A stretch of DNA of 48,230 bases, taken from the NCBI GenBank assembly GCA_040143965.1, contig JASJQH010006896.1, positions 1-48,230 of the forward strand. Reading direction: 5' to 3'. A model generated the notes under the pieces. It did not search any database, had not been told where the DNA came from, and saw only the letters and a program-made list of their open reading frames with translations. Below, in pieces: positions 10,965 through 22,516 of this stretch (the first letter of the stretch is position 1; each line of letters opens with the position of its first letter). A program made the position numbers and the translations under genes. The stretch comes from Basidiobolus ranarum (taxonomy: Eukaryota > Basidiobolomycota > Basidiobolomycetes > Basidiobolales).

Positions 10965-12467
10965 ATGGGTGACAAAACAAATAATGGTGAAAACTCTGCT
11001 GACACAGCCGCCGACATTGCTCCTCAATACAAGTCCTCATTTACATCATTTCTGAAAGATGTTGCCTCCTTTACTGGCGACTTGTCTGCTTTGACTTGCC
11101 CTGCTTTTTTACTTAATGGCATTTCTCTTTTAGAATATAGGTTTGTTTGTATTTCTGTTAAAAGATACCGTAATGTTCTTGAAGCTAACCATATCATATT
11201 TTTTTAGTGCTTATTGGGCTGACCATCCAGAACTATTTGCTGCTATATCAGTGCCTGAATCCCCAGCCGGTATGTATCTTATATGGTAGCTTTAATAGTG
11301 CTTCTTTGACTCACTTCATATCTCTTTTCTAGAACGTATGGTTGCTGTCGCTCGTTGGTTTACCTCTACTTTATACGGAAGTTATTTTGCAAGATGTGTT
11401 GGATCTTCTGAGAAGAAGCCCTACAATCCTATTCTGGGAGAACAATTTCTCTGTAAATGTAGCGATGTTGATGGTTGCGGTGAAACTCTGTTGGCCTCTG
11501 AACAAGGTATTGTCAATGAATATTTATTTATTATATAGAGCAATTCTAATGTTCATTTTAGTAAGTCATCACCCACCAATTTCCGCTTTTTACATTGAAA
11601 ATACCAAAGCTGGAGTATACGTTAACGGCCATTGTAAGGATTTCCTCAAGTTATATATTTGGTTATCAATGCCAGCTAAACGTTATTCATAACCTGTAGG
11701 CGGTCAGAAATCAAAGTTCAAGGGTACCTCTATTCAAGTAAGTATTTTAGTTCTGTATCTTTGCACTGGTATATTCGTGGTATCTAATGAATTCTTCTTA
11801 GGTCATTCAAACCGGAAGAGTTACACTCCGACTTACCCAGAATGATGAGGTGTATGTTGTTACTTACCCTGATCTGTACATTAGATCACTCTTCACTGGA
11901 AGCCCATTCTTGGAACTCATAGGTACCACCACTATTGAATGTTCCAATGGTTACATAACGGAATTTGAGTTCCTTGGTAAACCCTGGTTTGGTGGTAAAT
12001 ACCACAAATTCAGTGGTAATGTTTATCACAAAGATGATCCCAAAACCAGCCTCTATACTATAGCTGGAAGATGGATGGCCGACTCTACCATTACAAACTG
12101 TGCTACCGATACAACTGAGACCTTCTTCGATGCCACTACTCAGCCTCCTGCTGAACGCATTGTAGCCCCTCTCGAAGAACAAAAAGATAACGAATCTAGA
12201 AAGGTTTGGGCTAAAGTGACTGAGGCACTCCAAAGTCAAGATTATCCAGCAGCTAACAGCTACAAGAGTGAAATTGAAAACGCTCAAAGAACTCTTCGTA
12301 AAGAGCGTGCTGATAAAGGAGAAGAATGGAAGCAATCTCTATTCCATTTCCTGAGCGATCCCGCAGAGGAGAATTTGAACACTTTCCAATACAAAAATAA
12401 GTCTAGTTCGAGTGATATTGGTGCTTGGGTATACAATGATTCCCTTCATCTTAAGAATCGAAGCTAG
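10965..12467 (+). CDS. Oxysterol-binding protein homologue, Osh4/Kes1-like lipid transfer protein
   Basis: Exchanges sterol for phosphatidylinositol 4-phosphate between membranes, by analogy with yeast Kes1/Osh4. Exons 10965-11140, 11208-11269, 11333-11506, 11562-11633, 11700-11737 and 11802-12467 give 395 residues (Kes1 has 434) with consistent phases. The OSBP fingerprint EQVSHHPPIS is split by intron 3, with the PI4P-contacting pair at H140-H141. Other marks are SSFTSFLKDVASFTGDLSAL (lid region), YWADHPELF, SEKKPYNPILGEQF, KPWFGGKYHKFSG and PLEEQ...ESRKVW near the C-terminus. There is no PH or ankyrin domain, so this is a short, core-domain-only Osh protein. Its Golgi PI4P role sits well beside the neighbouring Arf exchange factor, though linkage is probably chance. 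Confidence 0.95.
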
Positions 12468-15182
12468 ATAAGATAGCTAACATACCTTCCCTTGTTTAAT
12501 TAATTACCTAAAATTCCAAGATACTGTTTATATGATCGTGGATTTTATATTTACTTTATCACTCATTATCATGGGTCTCCATTAAAAACTACCACTGTTA
12601 GTTAATTGATACACTATTTACTTATTTCAATTTATATTCCATTACAAATAAATTAGACATGCACGTTATAGTTGAGTCATTTTAATTGCTGCAAGATAGT
12701 AAATTGTGCATCACTTTGAACGTGAACATACCTATAGAGATTCCAGAAATCTCTGGAGAGAAGTCTATGATACCGTGTTCTATGAAAATCATCAGCTGGT
12801 TAAAGTACTCTGTCAAATCACGAGAGTATAAACTAAGCAGTGATTTGCAAATTGTTTAAATGCGACAACATCTGGATGAATTTCTAAAATACTGCATTCA
12901 AAATGAAGATTGAAATCTCTATTGATGTTTGGGTAAAAGAAATAAATTTCCAGATTCTAAAGATCCTCAACAATACGAACTTTTATTACTAAGCACCAAT
13001 GCTATTTTGCTGGGTATTTTGGTTTAGCTCTCAAGGCCAGTCTCGCCATAGATGCCATTACACTGAGTGGCGTTTCTTCTATAAAAGTCAACCATTTCTT
13101 GCCTACTTTGGTAAGAATAAATTCATCTTTAAAGTATATACTAGCGTTAAGATACTACAGGTGAATGGCTGGTATGTAAGCATCACTATTTTTCAACTCG
13201 ATATAAGGTTCGATTCATCGGTAATATGATGTGTAATATGTGTAATTCTTATTTTAGTACCTGCTAACCCCTCTTCGGCGGATGAATAACATGATTCTGG
13301 AGATTTTTATGTTATTTTTACCATTTCAGAAATACCTTGAGGTTTCTCTATCTGATTTGGTAATACAAATAAATACGGTACTGGGAACGTTGCCTCTGCA
13401 GAATTTGCAAAGTTTGGTACGCCATGTAATTTCCAATTAAGTCAGGTCAAGTTGTGGATGGTAATTCTGATGTCATACATTTTATCGCCAAGGATTGACC
13501 TGTGATGGAATGCGGAGGTTAGACGGACCACATTTACCTACTCGCAATTCAGGCTTAGCGATAATTGTCCCATATTCAGGCTTAGCGATAATTGTTCCAT
13601 ATGAAATGTATCATCTGCTACAAAGGCGGCTCGCTTTTTTGAGTAGGAATGATTTCAATCATATGACGTTAAAGCCTAGTTTTATGATGACTCCAATGGA
13701 TGATAATCTTCTATGGTTTAAGGTTAATAAAGACTATACTATACGTCGTAGAGTAGATCAAATCAATTGGTTATTCATTGTCAAAGATCATAATATTCAA
13801 CGCTGGCTAATAGTTAAATCTTCGAAGTCATTCCTAGTTAGAGAACTAGCTGGTGGGGTCCTAGCGCGCATAAAAACTTGCGCTTGTGGCAGAGGTAAAC
13901 GTGGAATATTTTATATAAGGGAATCCAGTACCTAATCTAGTTTCTACAACCTTTTGTCAAGTTAGGCTGCATACATATCTCCATACCTCGGGCAATGTAC
14001 TCGTGATGAAGTATTTTAGGAATGATGGACTTCGTATTCAAAAATTCACAGATTATCGGGGTTATTTAGGAATCAAATATGGATACTGGTCATCTTCAAG
14101 AATCCATAAATGGGATCAACAATCGGTATCTGTTGGTACAAACCACCTGGTGAAGTATTTTCTGCAATTATAAACAGAGTGCTGCTCTCTCATTTTAAGA
14201 TTTATGGTGATTAGGGATGGATGGCATAATACTTGAGTCATCCCGATCACAGTTCATGTCAACATGTGTTAGTTTCCCGCTCTTCGGAGTAAACAACCCA
14301 ATACGAAAGTCAATGTATTATCCATATTTCCGAAGCCAATAAAATATGTTAAAGCGATGCATTATTCGCCGTAGACTCTTGAAAATACTGGTCATCAAAA
14401 GCGTTGGGGAATTGTAAATAAAGTAAAATCAAATCACCCGATACTGACTGATGATATCACTTTAGTCCTGAGCACCCGAGCGCGTGAATGGATCTTTTCG
14501 ATGTCAAAGAGGGGTATCTACTATTTCGTGGCAATGCTTGGGTATCTATTTGATGACAATACTGGGACATATCTTCCGTTTCTCGGTATACGTTCTCAGA
14601 GCATACTGGGACTCAGGGTAATATGTTTAAACATTCTCTGGTGTTCCCAGTCAAACCAAGGACGTTATCAATGGCAGAACTTTCCTCCTATCGGTCCGTC
14701 ATTTGGCTGGTAACCGGGGCAAAACCATTTACTGTGAGCAAAAATGTTCAAAATCCGACTTCTTAAATTGGTAATTTTTTACTCTGACCTATGTTTTACT
14801 TATAAAATGCAACTAATTGAAATCGGGAAAATAAGCTCAAATGATGGATATTCCCCTATATGGTACGTATAATAGAGAATTTAGGCGGTTTTGCTACAAG
14901 AGTTTGCGCATAAATTGAATTAATATTTGCCAGCGAAATCAAATTATGATTCCTAGCCCAGAGTCGAGTATAAATTCCCTACGTCCATCGCTATCTTCAT
15001 ACCAATTTACATCTTTTTCGTTGAGATTACACTCTGACTTTAATTAACCAAGGCTCATCTTCAACCCTCACTGCGTCTAAAGTTCAGTACATTTTACTTC
15101 AACTACACTTCTCATTTCCCTATTATAATCATATAAACTGGAGCCTGCCGTATCTATTGAGAAACATCTCCCAGTCCCTAAG
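12468..15182. pseudogene. Gene-free tract with possible remains of decayed coding sequence
   Basis: No intact gene can be built over 2.7 kb, yet pieces look once-coding. Near 12993-13110 a plus-strand frame reads HQCYFAGYFGLALKASLAID. At 13495-13935 an open frame of 146 codons contains DYTIRRRVDQINWLFIVKD and WLIVKSSKSFLVREL, and at about 14008-14174 a frame reads FRNDGLRIQKFTDYRGYLGI. The frames are not joined by plausible splice sites and carry stops between them. I do not recognise a family. The whole could be one or two relic genes or chance ORFs. The right part holds the promoter of the WOPR gene, with pyrimidine-rich leader sequence at 15000-15180. Confidence 0.35.
13548..13601 (+). repeat. 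27-bp tandem duplication, two copies
   Basis: The 27-base unit beginning ttcaggcttagcgataatt occurs twice head to tail (13548-13574 and 13575-13601) with one mismatch. In the surrounding open frame it repeats nine residues (SGLAIIVPY). Such a clean copy in an otherwise decayed tract suggests a recent slippage event. Confidence 0.9.
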
Positions 15183-16172
15183 ATGGAGACGTATTTCGGG
15201 TATATTGAATCTGTCCATGATGCACTGCTGGTGATAGAATCTTGCCGTCTGGGCTATCTTCATCGAGTTCAAAGGCGTTTGAGTGAAAAAGAACGTCAAA
15301 GTATTCGTTCCGGATCCGTTTACGTTTGGGAGGAAGAGGAATCTGGAATGCGTCGTTGGACTGATGGTCGTGCTTGGTCTCCATCTCGTGTCCTGGGTAG
15401 CTTTCTGATATATCGTGAATTGGAAAACAAGCGCAAACACAATAAATCGTCAATGAATCATCCCTCTCCTCCTTTATCAGTAATAGAAGGAGATCTTGGT
15501 GACAAACGAGACCATTCTCACCTGGAATTCCCTTACAAAGATAGCGGCTTGATAAAGCAATCACTCTCAGTCACTACAACAAATAACCGCAAACTTCACT
15601 TGATAAGTTATTACACCAAGGATCATGTTACTTCCGGACAGCTCAAGGTTCCTTCTTACGATTCCTCTTTCTCCCACGTTAGAATACCAAAAGGCCTTTA
15701 TCCGGACATGACTACAGATCTTTTTGGTCGCCATGAGGATACTAGATTTGCACATCTTGAAAACCTAGATGTTCGTAATATGCATTCCCATATATGTCTC
15801 GGAAAATCGGATCCAGTGATGTCTCCGCTAAGTCGATTAGAACCTTGGGGGCAGTATCCATTAAAGATCATGCCTACATCTCCAATCAATCCCACATCTT
15901 ATCAGACAAGCCCTATCCGTACTGGATGTAGTACGTACTTGCCAAGCCCACCAAACTCTGAGCAAAACATTGCACCCAAAAACGAGCTGAATCTTCCTCC
16001 TTTGAAACTTCCACGTCTGCCCAGTCTCGCTCGTATGGCTGACACGCGTTGTATGTCTAATAGCTATCCACCCCAACCAACAATAACACCTTTGGTTGTA
16101 CCAACACCCAACCCTTCCACCAGCGAAGATCGTCGTCAATTAGCAAATCTCTCAACAGTCTTTACTATATGA
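15183..16172 (+). CDS. WOPR-domain transcription factor (Gti1/Pac2/Wor1/Ryp1 family)
   Basis: Fungus-specific DNA-binding regulator. Relatives control white-opaque switching, dimorphism, sporulation or virulence. It is one exon of 329 residues. WOPR box a spans residues 1 to about 82: ETYFGYIESVHDALLVIESC, then RVQRRLSEKERQSIRSGSVY, then RRWTDGRAWSPSR and GSFLIYRELE. Box b lies at about 120-178 with LIKQSLSVT, LHLISYYTKDHVTSGQLKVP and HVRIPKGLYPD. The remaining C-terminal half is Pro/Ser/Thr-rich and disordered (PLSRLEPWGQYPLKIMPTSP, SPPNSEQN), as in relatives. The domain begins at the first Met, so the start is firm. The lack of introns contrasts with most neighbours. The target genes are unknown. 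Confidence 0.95.
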   Translation: METYFGYIESVHDALLVIESCRLGYLHRVQRRLSEKERQSIRSGSVYVWEEEESGMRRWTDGRAWSPSRVLGSFLIYRELENKRKHNKSSMNHPSPPLSVIEGDLGDKRDHSHLEFPYKDSGLIKQSLSVTTTNNRKLHLISYYTKDHVTSGQLKVPSYDSSFSHVRIPKGLYPDMTTDLFGRHEDTRFAHLENLDVRNMHSHICLGKSDPVMSPLSRLEPWGQYPLKIMPTSPINPTSYQTSPIRTGCSTYLPSPPNSEQNIAPKNELNLPPLKLPRLPSLARMADTRCMSNSYPPQPTITPLVVPTPNPSTSEDRRQLANLSTVFTI

Positions 16173-17943
16173 GAACTGTTTGGCAGTCAGCTCGCATAGC
16201 CTCTGTATTATTAACAGTAGATAAAACCTTCCCTGGGTAGATCCACCCGACATATCATTGGCATGGATGTAGTTTAAGTAGTACTTTATAGACTTGAAAT
16301 TCTCATACCAACTCAGCTTACTAAGGAGGATTTCATAGCATTCTCAATTTCTTGTTTATCGTTGATAATTCTTTATATGTTAAATGGTTTCCCTGTACAT
16401 AATGTTCCAATAAAAAGCCAGATATTTGAAAGAAAATGATGATCGAAATTCTACTGACAAATAACTTGGATGAATCAAGCAACCACCTCGGGGCTTTGTA
16501 TCCGAAAGCATAACTAATCCAGTTAATCAACAGCATTGATCCGAGAGGCAAAGGAAACTCCGGATAAGATATACTTCCTCGGTAGGATATTAAGCCGAAC
16601 GCACAATTCTAATCTTTGGAGTAAATCCGGACTATGTGTTTAGTAAGCAACTTGCATCTATTTTCCTTAGACCGTGGATTTTTCAAGTTCATTAAATACT
16701 ATATCTAGAAAGAGAAATTGGATTTGGTGGTCGTCAATCTTATTCTATGAATTATTCTGCCTCTCCCGGACGCTAAAGTTTAGCCTGATTATAGATATGC
16801 TTAATTACTGAACTCGTGGCTCAACTTTCCGGAACTTCCGCCGATTCACTCGGATGAAAGGAATCTCCATGACATCAACAAGTAGATAATACAAAAGGAA
16901 AAGGTTACGTCACAGAACGAACTCTGATCTATAATTAACTTGGAAATAGGCTTTTGCAGGAAGTGGTGCAGCAATCCGAAGCCTACTTACATAATGTGTC
17001 ACCGGTGTTGGTTGTCTTTGTCATTTGACGCAGGAAACCAAAGTGGTTCCAAATTCCTAAATAAATCAACCTTTGCATCGAATTCATTTTAGGGAATATT
17101 CACTAAATTTGAGCTATTTTCACTCCAAAAATGGGATTTCAGTAAAGCTTACCTTTAAATCCTCGTGTGACAACCTAAAATAATCTTCTTTGGATCAAAC
17201 ACAGGCTCACTGGTTAATCTAAGTAGATCCAAAGTTTTTCGCCAACTTGGATATTTTTCCCTCGAATTATGTTAAATATGGTATTTCTATTCTGGGTAGT
17301 GTCTGTTGGATTCATGAAGGAAATTCAAGTTAAGCCGGAAGACGAATATTTGATGGGTTTCTAGATAAAGAAATACTAAAAAACCTCTTCCATTTTTATC
17401 TGCTTCATTCTGTTTTCAAGATAGTAAGCAGGCTGCTTACAATTGATATTCACATATACTTTGTCATAAAAATTCGTTGCGATATACTCCACCTCTACTT
17501 GGTTATTTCTTATGCTTAGAAATTCATCGACATCGAAATATCTGGACCTGAGGCTTACAACGATTTCCAATTGACACTAGCACCTGTAAGTCGAATATTA
17601 TTGATTTCAATTGTTGTTCATACTCAATTTCAAACTAACTGAGGATGTGAAATAAAGAGAATAACACAACGAAGACCAGAGCGAACATTACTCCTACTAT
17701 CTGCTTAGGGCCGATGTGGTACGGTGGTTGGCCAGTGTTGATATCGTCAACTGTACTTGCGTTGTGCATAAGGGATAGCAGCATTGAATGTAGAATTATC
17801 CCTTCTATTGAAAGACGTGCTATTGCGTGGAAACGTACATCTAATTGCTGCAGGGATTATCAATTGGCGTGTTTCATGAGTAAACATAATCCATATCATT
17901 ACTGTTGTGTCATATTCTGCAGATCCTTGAGAATTGAGTCAAC
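16173..17943. other. Long intergenic region
   Basis: About 1.8 kb without a supported gene. Two short minus-strand ORFs (16333-16551, 72 codons, and 17376-17570, 64 codons) have no recognisable family. The second, which contains YFDVDEFLSIRNNQVEVEYI, has a plausible coding composition and an AG acceptor-like site upstream, so it may be a relic exon. The right end carries the promoter of the Cys-rich gene. Confidence 0.4.
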
Positions 17944-17949
17944 TATAAA
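17944..17949 (+). promoter_or_regulatory. TATA box of the small Cys-rich secreted gene
   Basis: TATAAA lies 55-60 bases upstream of the ATG at 18004, followed by a CA-rich leader, which supports the small ORF being a transcribed gene. Confidence 0.6.
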
Positions 17950-18003
17950 ATGAGGGTCTATCTAGAGAACTTATCAACATTCAACTCACTCTAGACATCT
18001 ACA

Positions 18004-18180
18004 ATGTATTTCCCTATCTCCAGCGCTATTATTGTGACTTTCTTCCTTGGGTTAGCCTCTGCCGGGAATTATCATGACTCTAGAGACTGTCGCAGTACAG
18101 GATGTCCCAGCGGAGAAACCTGTGTAAACCTGATTGCATGTGACGGAGGAGTATGCCCTGTAGATTACCGATGCATTTAA
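18004..18180 (+). CDS. Small cysteine-rich secreted protein (58 residues)
   Basis: An intronless gene of 58 codons plus stop. The N-terminus MYFPISSAIIVTFFLGLASA is a strong signal peptide with an Ala-x-Ala-like cleavage site. The mature chain of about 38 residues holds six Cys in DCRSTGC, GETC, LIAC, GGVC and YRC, enough for three disulphides. A TATA box lies about 55 bases upstream. Size, Cys content and secretion resemble fungal effector-like or antimicrobial-type small secreted proteins, but no family is recognised and the role is open. Confidence 0.8.
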   Translation: MYFPISSAIIVTFFLGLASAGNYHDSRDCRSTGCPSGETCVNLIACDGGVCPVDYRCI

Positions 18181-18944
18181 CATCTGACGATACCGTTGAT
18201 GGAGGACAATACGGGCTGTTTATCCTGTCAAAAATACCCGATTCTCCTGTTTTTAGCTTTATCTCATCAGTCATATTTGGAGATAAACAAGGCCCTTATT
18301 ATCTCTAACTAACCACTAAATCGTATATGAATAAATAAAGTTATGGTAGAGCTCATTCAAATTCCAATTATTAATATACAGCAATTAATATTAGAGAATC
18401 AATATGTTAATTGAATTGCACTTTTAATCTTTGTGCATGTATTTGTCTGATGAATATAATTGTGGAAATCATAACACGATCGAAACCAATCTGTACTGAT
18501 CGACCTACATAGCCTCACTAATCTCAGCACATCAAATATTTGAACTTGTATTCAGAGATCCAAAAGAAACATCTTTTGATCATTCAACTATTCTGCCTGA
18601 TGGAGTTAGGCCAAGTACCAATATAGGCAAGATCAGTTTACTCTATGTCTTCATCACGTCTACAATGCACGGCAATTCTTATTTCTACAAGTAAAATTGA
18701 CAAACATAATACGCATTTTCAATTTTAGTATCCCAAGAGAAGATTTCTGTTTATTGAGGATAAAGGCAAGATGCATGTCAGGTTGTGTATGTTGCAACTA
18801 AAAAGTTGGACTAAATCTTTAGTCTAATATAAACATGGAATTTAGTAATTACCAAATAATGGGGAAGATTGGAAGATAAAAAATGTGAATGATTTTAAAC
18901 AATTTGGATGTCAAGAAGAGTGAATGATGTATTGAAAATTAAGC
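18181..18944. other. Intergenic spacer
   Basis: About 760 bases of AT-rich spacer between the convergent Cys-rich gene and ISA1. Nothing with coding character was seen. Confidence 0.5.
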
Positions 18945-19482
18945 CTAAACCATGAAGCTCTGTCCACAACCACATGCCTCTTTGACATTTGGGTTATGAA
19001 AAACGAATTGAGAAGATAATTTGTCCTCCACATAATCCATTTCAGAACCAATAATGGAAAGTAACGCTTTGGAATCGATCAATACACTGACATCTATGTT
19101 ACGTTAAAAAAACTTGAGCGACTTTCTTTCTAGGGTAGTTTGATTGAGAATTCTACATACCATCTTGCTTAACTTCTTCATCGAATTTCTCTTTCTTATT
19201 TGTGTAGTCTAAAGAGTAACTCATTCCAGAGCAACCTTTTGTTTTGACTCCAATCTTTAACCAATGCGGCTCCGCACTTTCTTTGTTCATCTTATCTGAA
19301 AGTTCTCTGATTCTATTAATGGCTGCTGGGGTCTATGAATTCCAATAATTGAAAGGTTAATTGTCGAACATAAGAACATAAAGTTGATACTTAGCGCTTA
19401 CAATTGCGATGGCTGCTTTTCGTGGTCTAAGTAAAGGACCAGTACGGACAGCAGCCTTTTTGACTGTAGCGGCGATGGACAT
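18945..19482 (-). CDS. ISA1: Mitochondrial iron-sulfur cluster assembly protein, IscA/HesB type (Isa1-like)
   Basis: A-type carrier acting late in mitochondrial [4Fe-4S] cluster assembly for aconitase, lipoate synthase and others. Exons on the minus strand are 19402-19482, 19161-19332 and 18945-19093, making 133 residues with matching phases. Exon 1 encodes MSIAATVKKAAVRTGPLLRP, an Arg/Lys/Ala-rich mitochondrial presequence. The three ligand Cys are visible, one in GVKTKGCSGMSYSLDY and two in ACGCGQSFMV at the C-terminus. SVLIDSKALLSIIGSEMDYV and FHNPN complete the HesB signature. The protein ends four residues after the last Cys motif, typical of the family. Isa2 is an alternative name, but the compact sequence and G-C-S-G spacing fit Isa1 better. 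Confidence 0.93.
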
Positions 19483-20019
19483 TTATGAGTAGATGAAGGT
19501 GATTCTTCGTGGATTGAACAGAGATTCAATGTGTTGATAAACTAAAAGAAAACCAAGTAGATTTTTCTGTGAAATGGTGTAAAATTTAACAATATAAAGA
19601 GTGGCTTTTTAGTTAGTACAGTCACAAAGCTTTTTTGATTTTTAGCGACAAGTTAAATATATTGTCTAAATTTTGGTTTGAAGTAACTAAAGATGAGTTG
19701 TTCAATTTCTCGTAAGACTTGTTATGAGTTCAACTAGCAGTCAGTTTTTCTGACATATTTTCATTATGCCGCAGTGATGTGATATCGCATCGAACTGCGT
19801 ATTGTACACACGTTTATTGGTTATAAGGACTAGATGTAGGTCAGATCTGACTATATTCATTTAAACTACCTATGAGTGAAAATCAAATTTTAAAGTGATA
19901 AATACTCACTTCTTTGATGTTAAGTAAACAAATACTGGCCATAATCATACTAGGATTTCACCCCGAAGAGTGTTCCTGTTGAAACACTTTCTCCTTTTTA
20001 GCAACTTCCTATCCGACTC
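19483..20019. other. Divergent intergenic region between ISA1 and the exonuclease gene
   Basis: About 540 bases serving two divergent genes. AT-rich. No clear TATA or repeat stood out. Confidence 0.45.
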
Positions 20020-21798
20020 ATGTCATTCTTTAGAGGTGCGAGGTCAGTATTCCCTTATTATTTCCCACAAATCACACCATATTAAACCTCAAGAAAATTG
20101 GGCACATTTAGTAGATCTAAATGCAGTTTACTCTACTCACAAAAACGTTCTTTTTCCAGAACACTTCCGCCTAGGTAAGACTTTTATTACACAAATATCG
20201 TGGGAAACGCGCCAGTAAATCACAGTGAATTCCTTACTAATTTCGAACCCGATCTTTAGATGGTTAACAACTTCTTCCAATACACCTTGTGATACTCAGT
20301 TACCTATAATTGATTTTGCCCAAGATCCAAATTATAAGCTATATTATGTAAAGTCTATGGGAGAAGCAAACACTCTGATTGATGGTTTACAGTAAGTCAA
20401 ACATTAGCTTATTGCATGCCTTCTCTTATTCATACTTCTTAAAGAGGTAAAGTATTTGCTTTGGATATCGAGTGGCGCGTCAAAAATTTTAAGAGTATCG
20501 GAAAGACTGCTTTAGTGCAACTGAGTAATAGTGATGGGGTGTATCTTTTCCATATCAAACACATGCATGGTTAGTGCCTTTAGACATTCATTCAGATCAC
20601 TGCGGATATGTATGGTTAAACATGCATATGTAATAGAATTCCCGATTCGACTACGTGAACTACTAGAAGACCCATACATACTCAAACCTGGATGTAATAT
20701 TCGTGGGGATGGAACAAGGTTGTTTAAAGATTTTGGAGTAGAGTCTAAAAGCTTGTTGGAACTGGGGTCATTAGGCATTCAAGTTTCGAATGAATTTAAT
20801 GGACGCAAAATCCAAAAATTGACTACCCTGGTTGAAATTCTGGTTTGTTGGGTTCTGGTCACAGCTGCTAAAGTAAACATTAGATAACCTCATTTGCTTC
20901 ATTAGTTACAACGCTCCATGAAAAAGGATCGTAATATTGCATTGAGTAATTGGGAAGCGTACAAGTTATCTGCAGATCAAATTAACTATGCCGGAAATGA
21001 TGCTTATGTAAGTTAATAGCAAGACTACGCTATGCCAGCATCTGTTAACACCACCTAAAAATACCTTTGTAGGTCGGCTACAAACTTTTTGAACGTATTC
21101 GCGAGATACAGCTCGAGAAACAGAACGAGAAGTTCTGGTTAACTCTGTGCAATGTAGACAATGATACTAAAGTTCATGAAGTGGAGCGCACCCTTGAAAA
21201 ACAATTGATTATTTGTAACAACCCTCAAAAATATCCTATCATTTCCATTACAAATACAAGATGGAATACGCCAGTGGCTTCTGTTGGACGTCCAACATCC
21301 AACGAGCCAGAGGTCAATTTGCATACTTCGTTGAGTGATCTTCAGAACGCTTACTTTAAACACGAGAAAATGTCAAAAACAAGTAAATTTGAACTCTCAA
21401 TATCCGAGGATTTTAGCAACCAATTTGGTCAGGAAGTCATGGATCCTTGGAGAGAAACTGAGAAATCAAACGTTTTCAACCATTCAGAAGGAACCTTGTC
21501 GTCACCTTCAGCAAAGAAAAGAATGCTTAATCAAGGTAGCCAAGGTATACAACCATCATCTGCCCAGTTTTCTCGGACTTCACCTTTAAATGATGAGTTA
21601 TCTATTAAGCTAGTGAGTTTACCATCAGAGCCAGTTATGACTGAAATGGACCAGCATTCAAGGCATACTCAAATCTTTCAAGAGTCACTAAATTATTCAG
21701 AAAGTTGGGAAGAGAAAGAAGCCCATTCTGCGGGCGATTCCACAGAAGCTGATCATTTGGTTCAAGATTATTTGAGCAGTTTGTCCAATAGAGACTGA
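20020..21798 (+). CDS. DEDDy 3'-5' exonuclease domain protein (WRN-exonuclease-like)
   Basis: Predicted metal-dependent 3'-5' exonuclease of the DnaQ/RNase D fold. Exons 20020-20042, 20094-20174, 20260-20391, 20445-20569, 20637-20842, 20906-21007 and 21073-21798 give 464 residues. The acidic ligands are D86 and E88 in LDIEWR, D145 in NIRGDGTRLFKDFG, and D221 with general base Y217 in INYAGNDAY. KTALVQLSNSDGVYLFHI and WEAYKLSADQ match WRN-type exonucleases. No helicase or HRDC domain follows. Instead, about 200 Ser/Glu/Gln-rich residues form a disordered tail. The N-terminal 40 residues are Arg/Ser-rich (RKLGTFSRSKCSLLYSQKRS), perhaps a mitochondrial or nuclear signal. The first two short exons are the least certain part. 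Confidence 0.85.
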
Positions 21799-22516
21799 TG
21801 ATGGCCACTTAAAATCATTTACAGAAGCACAGTCTATATCATAAAAAAACCAATATAAATATCAAAAATCAATAGCCAAACAATTCTGCTCCAATAAATA
21901 TAAACTAATATTATTATTCACAGCAAGCTATGTAACCCAGGTAGTCACAACCATTTTTAATGTAGATAAAATATACATGCAACATTGAATCACCGTAAGA
22001 AAAGATAATCATGACTACCTGGTCGTTAAAGCAGTCATTCGTGTTTCCGATCGAATATCCAGCTCTATATCCTGTATGTTTGAGTGTAATTGCAGTAATA
22101 ACGTATATTTATTCAATCCATATAAACTGACAAAAGATTCTATTTCATAATTGTACTAGCTATGAACTGAATTACTTTAGTAATATAAAATTTAAGAATT
22201 TATGCCAAGCCATTGCTGTTTCCCTAATACTTGCATCGTTAACCATTTTCAGATTGAATTCCTTCTTTTGACGTAGCCTACTTGGCATGGATATATAAAT
22301 TACTGAATTGATTTCCTACTAAGTACCAATTACTTTCCCTCGATCGGCTCGCGATACTCCTAGCTTAATTTTCAAATACTTGTTCACACTATCTTGCCAA
22401 CTCGCCTCAGTTCAAGTATTATTCTGTACAATAATCTTTTCCTGACTCTATAATTATATCGAATAGTTATCTTCTTTGCCTCTCAGCCGTTTTTACTTTT
22501 CTCCAAGTACTTTCCG
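21799..22516. other. Intergenic region holding a possible minus-strand Cys-rich exon
   Basis: About 720 bases between two plus-strand genes. The left half contains a candidate minus-strand exon, described separately. The right half is the promoter side of the deubiquitinase gene and shows nothing else. Confidence 0.4.
21914..22071 (-). CDS. Possible last exon of a small Cys-rich secreted-type protein
   Basis: On the minus strand, after a good acceptor (acatacag), a frame reads YRAGYSIGNTNDCFNDQVVM, then IIFSYGDSMLHVYFIYIKNG, then CDYLGYIACCE and a stop. Four Cys with a CC end, aromatic/Gly richness and an acceptor at the right place look like a real exon of a small secreted protein. I could not find a first exon with a signal peptide in the right phase, so it may be a relic. 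Function unknown. Confidence 0.3.

Noticed and set aside
13207-13216. GGTTCGATTC resembling the B box of a tRNA gene
   Set aside because: No matching A box or cloverleaf stems could be folded around it.
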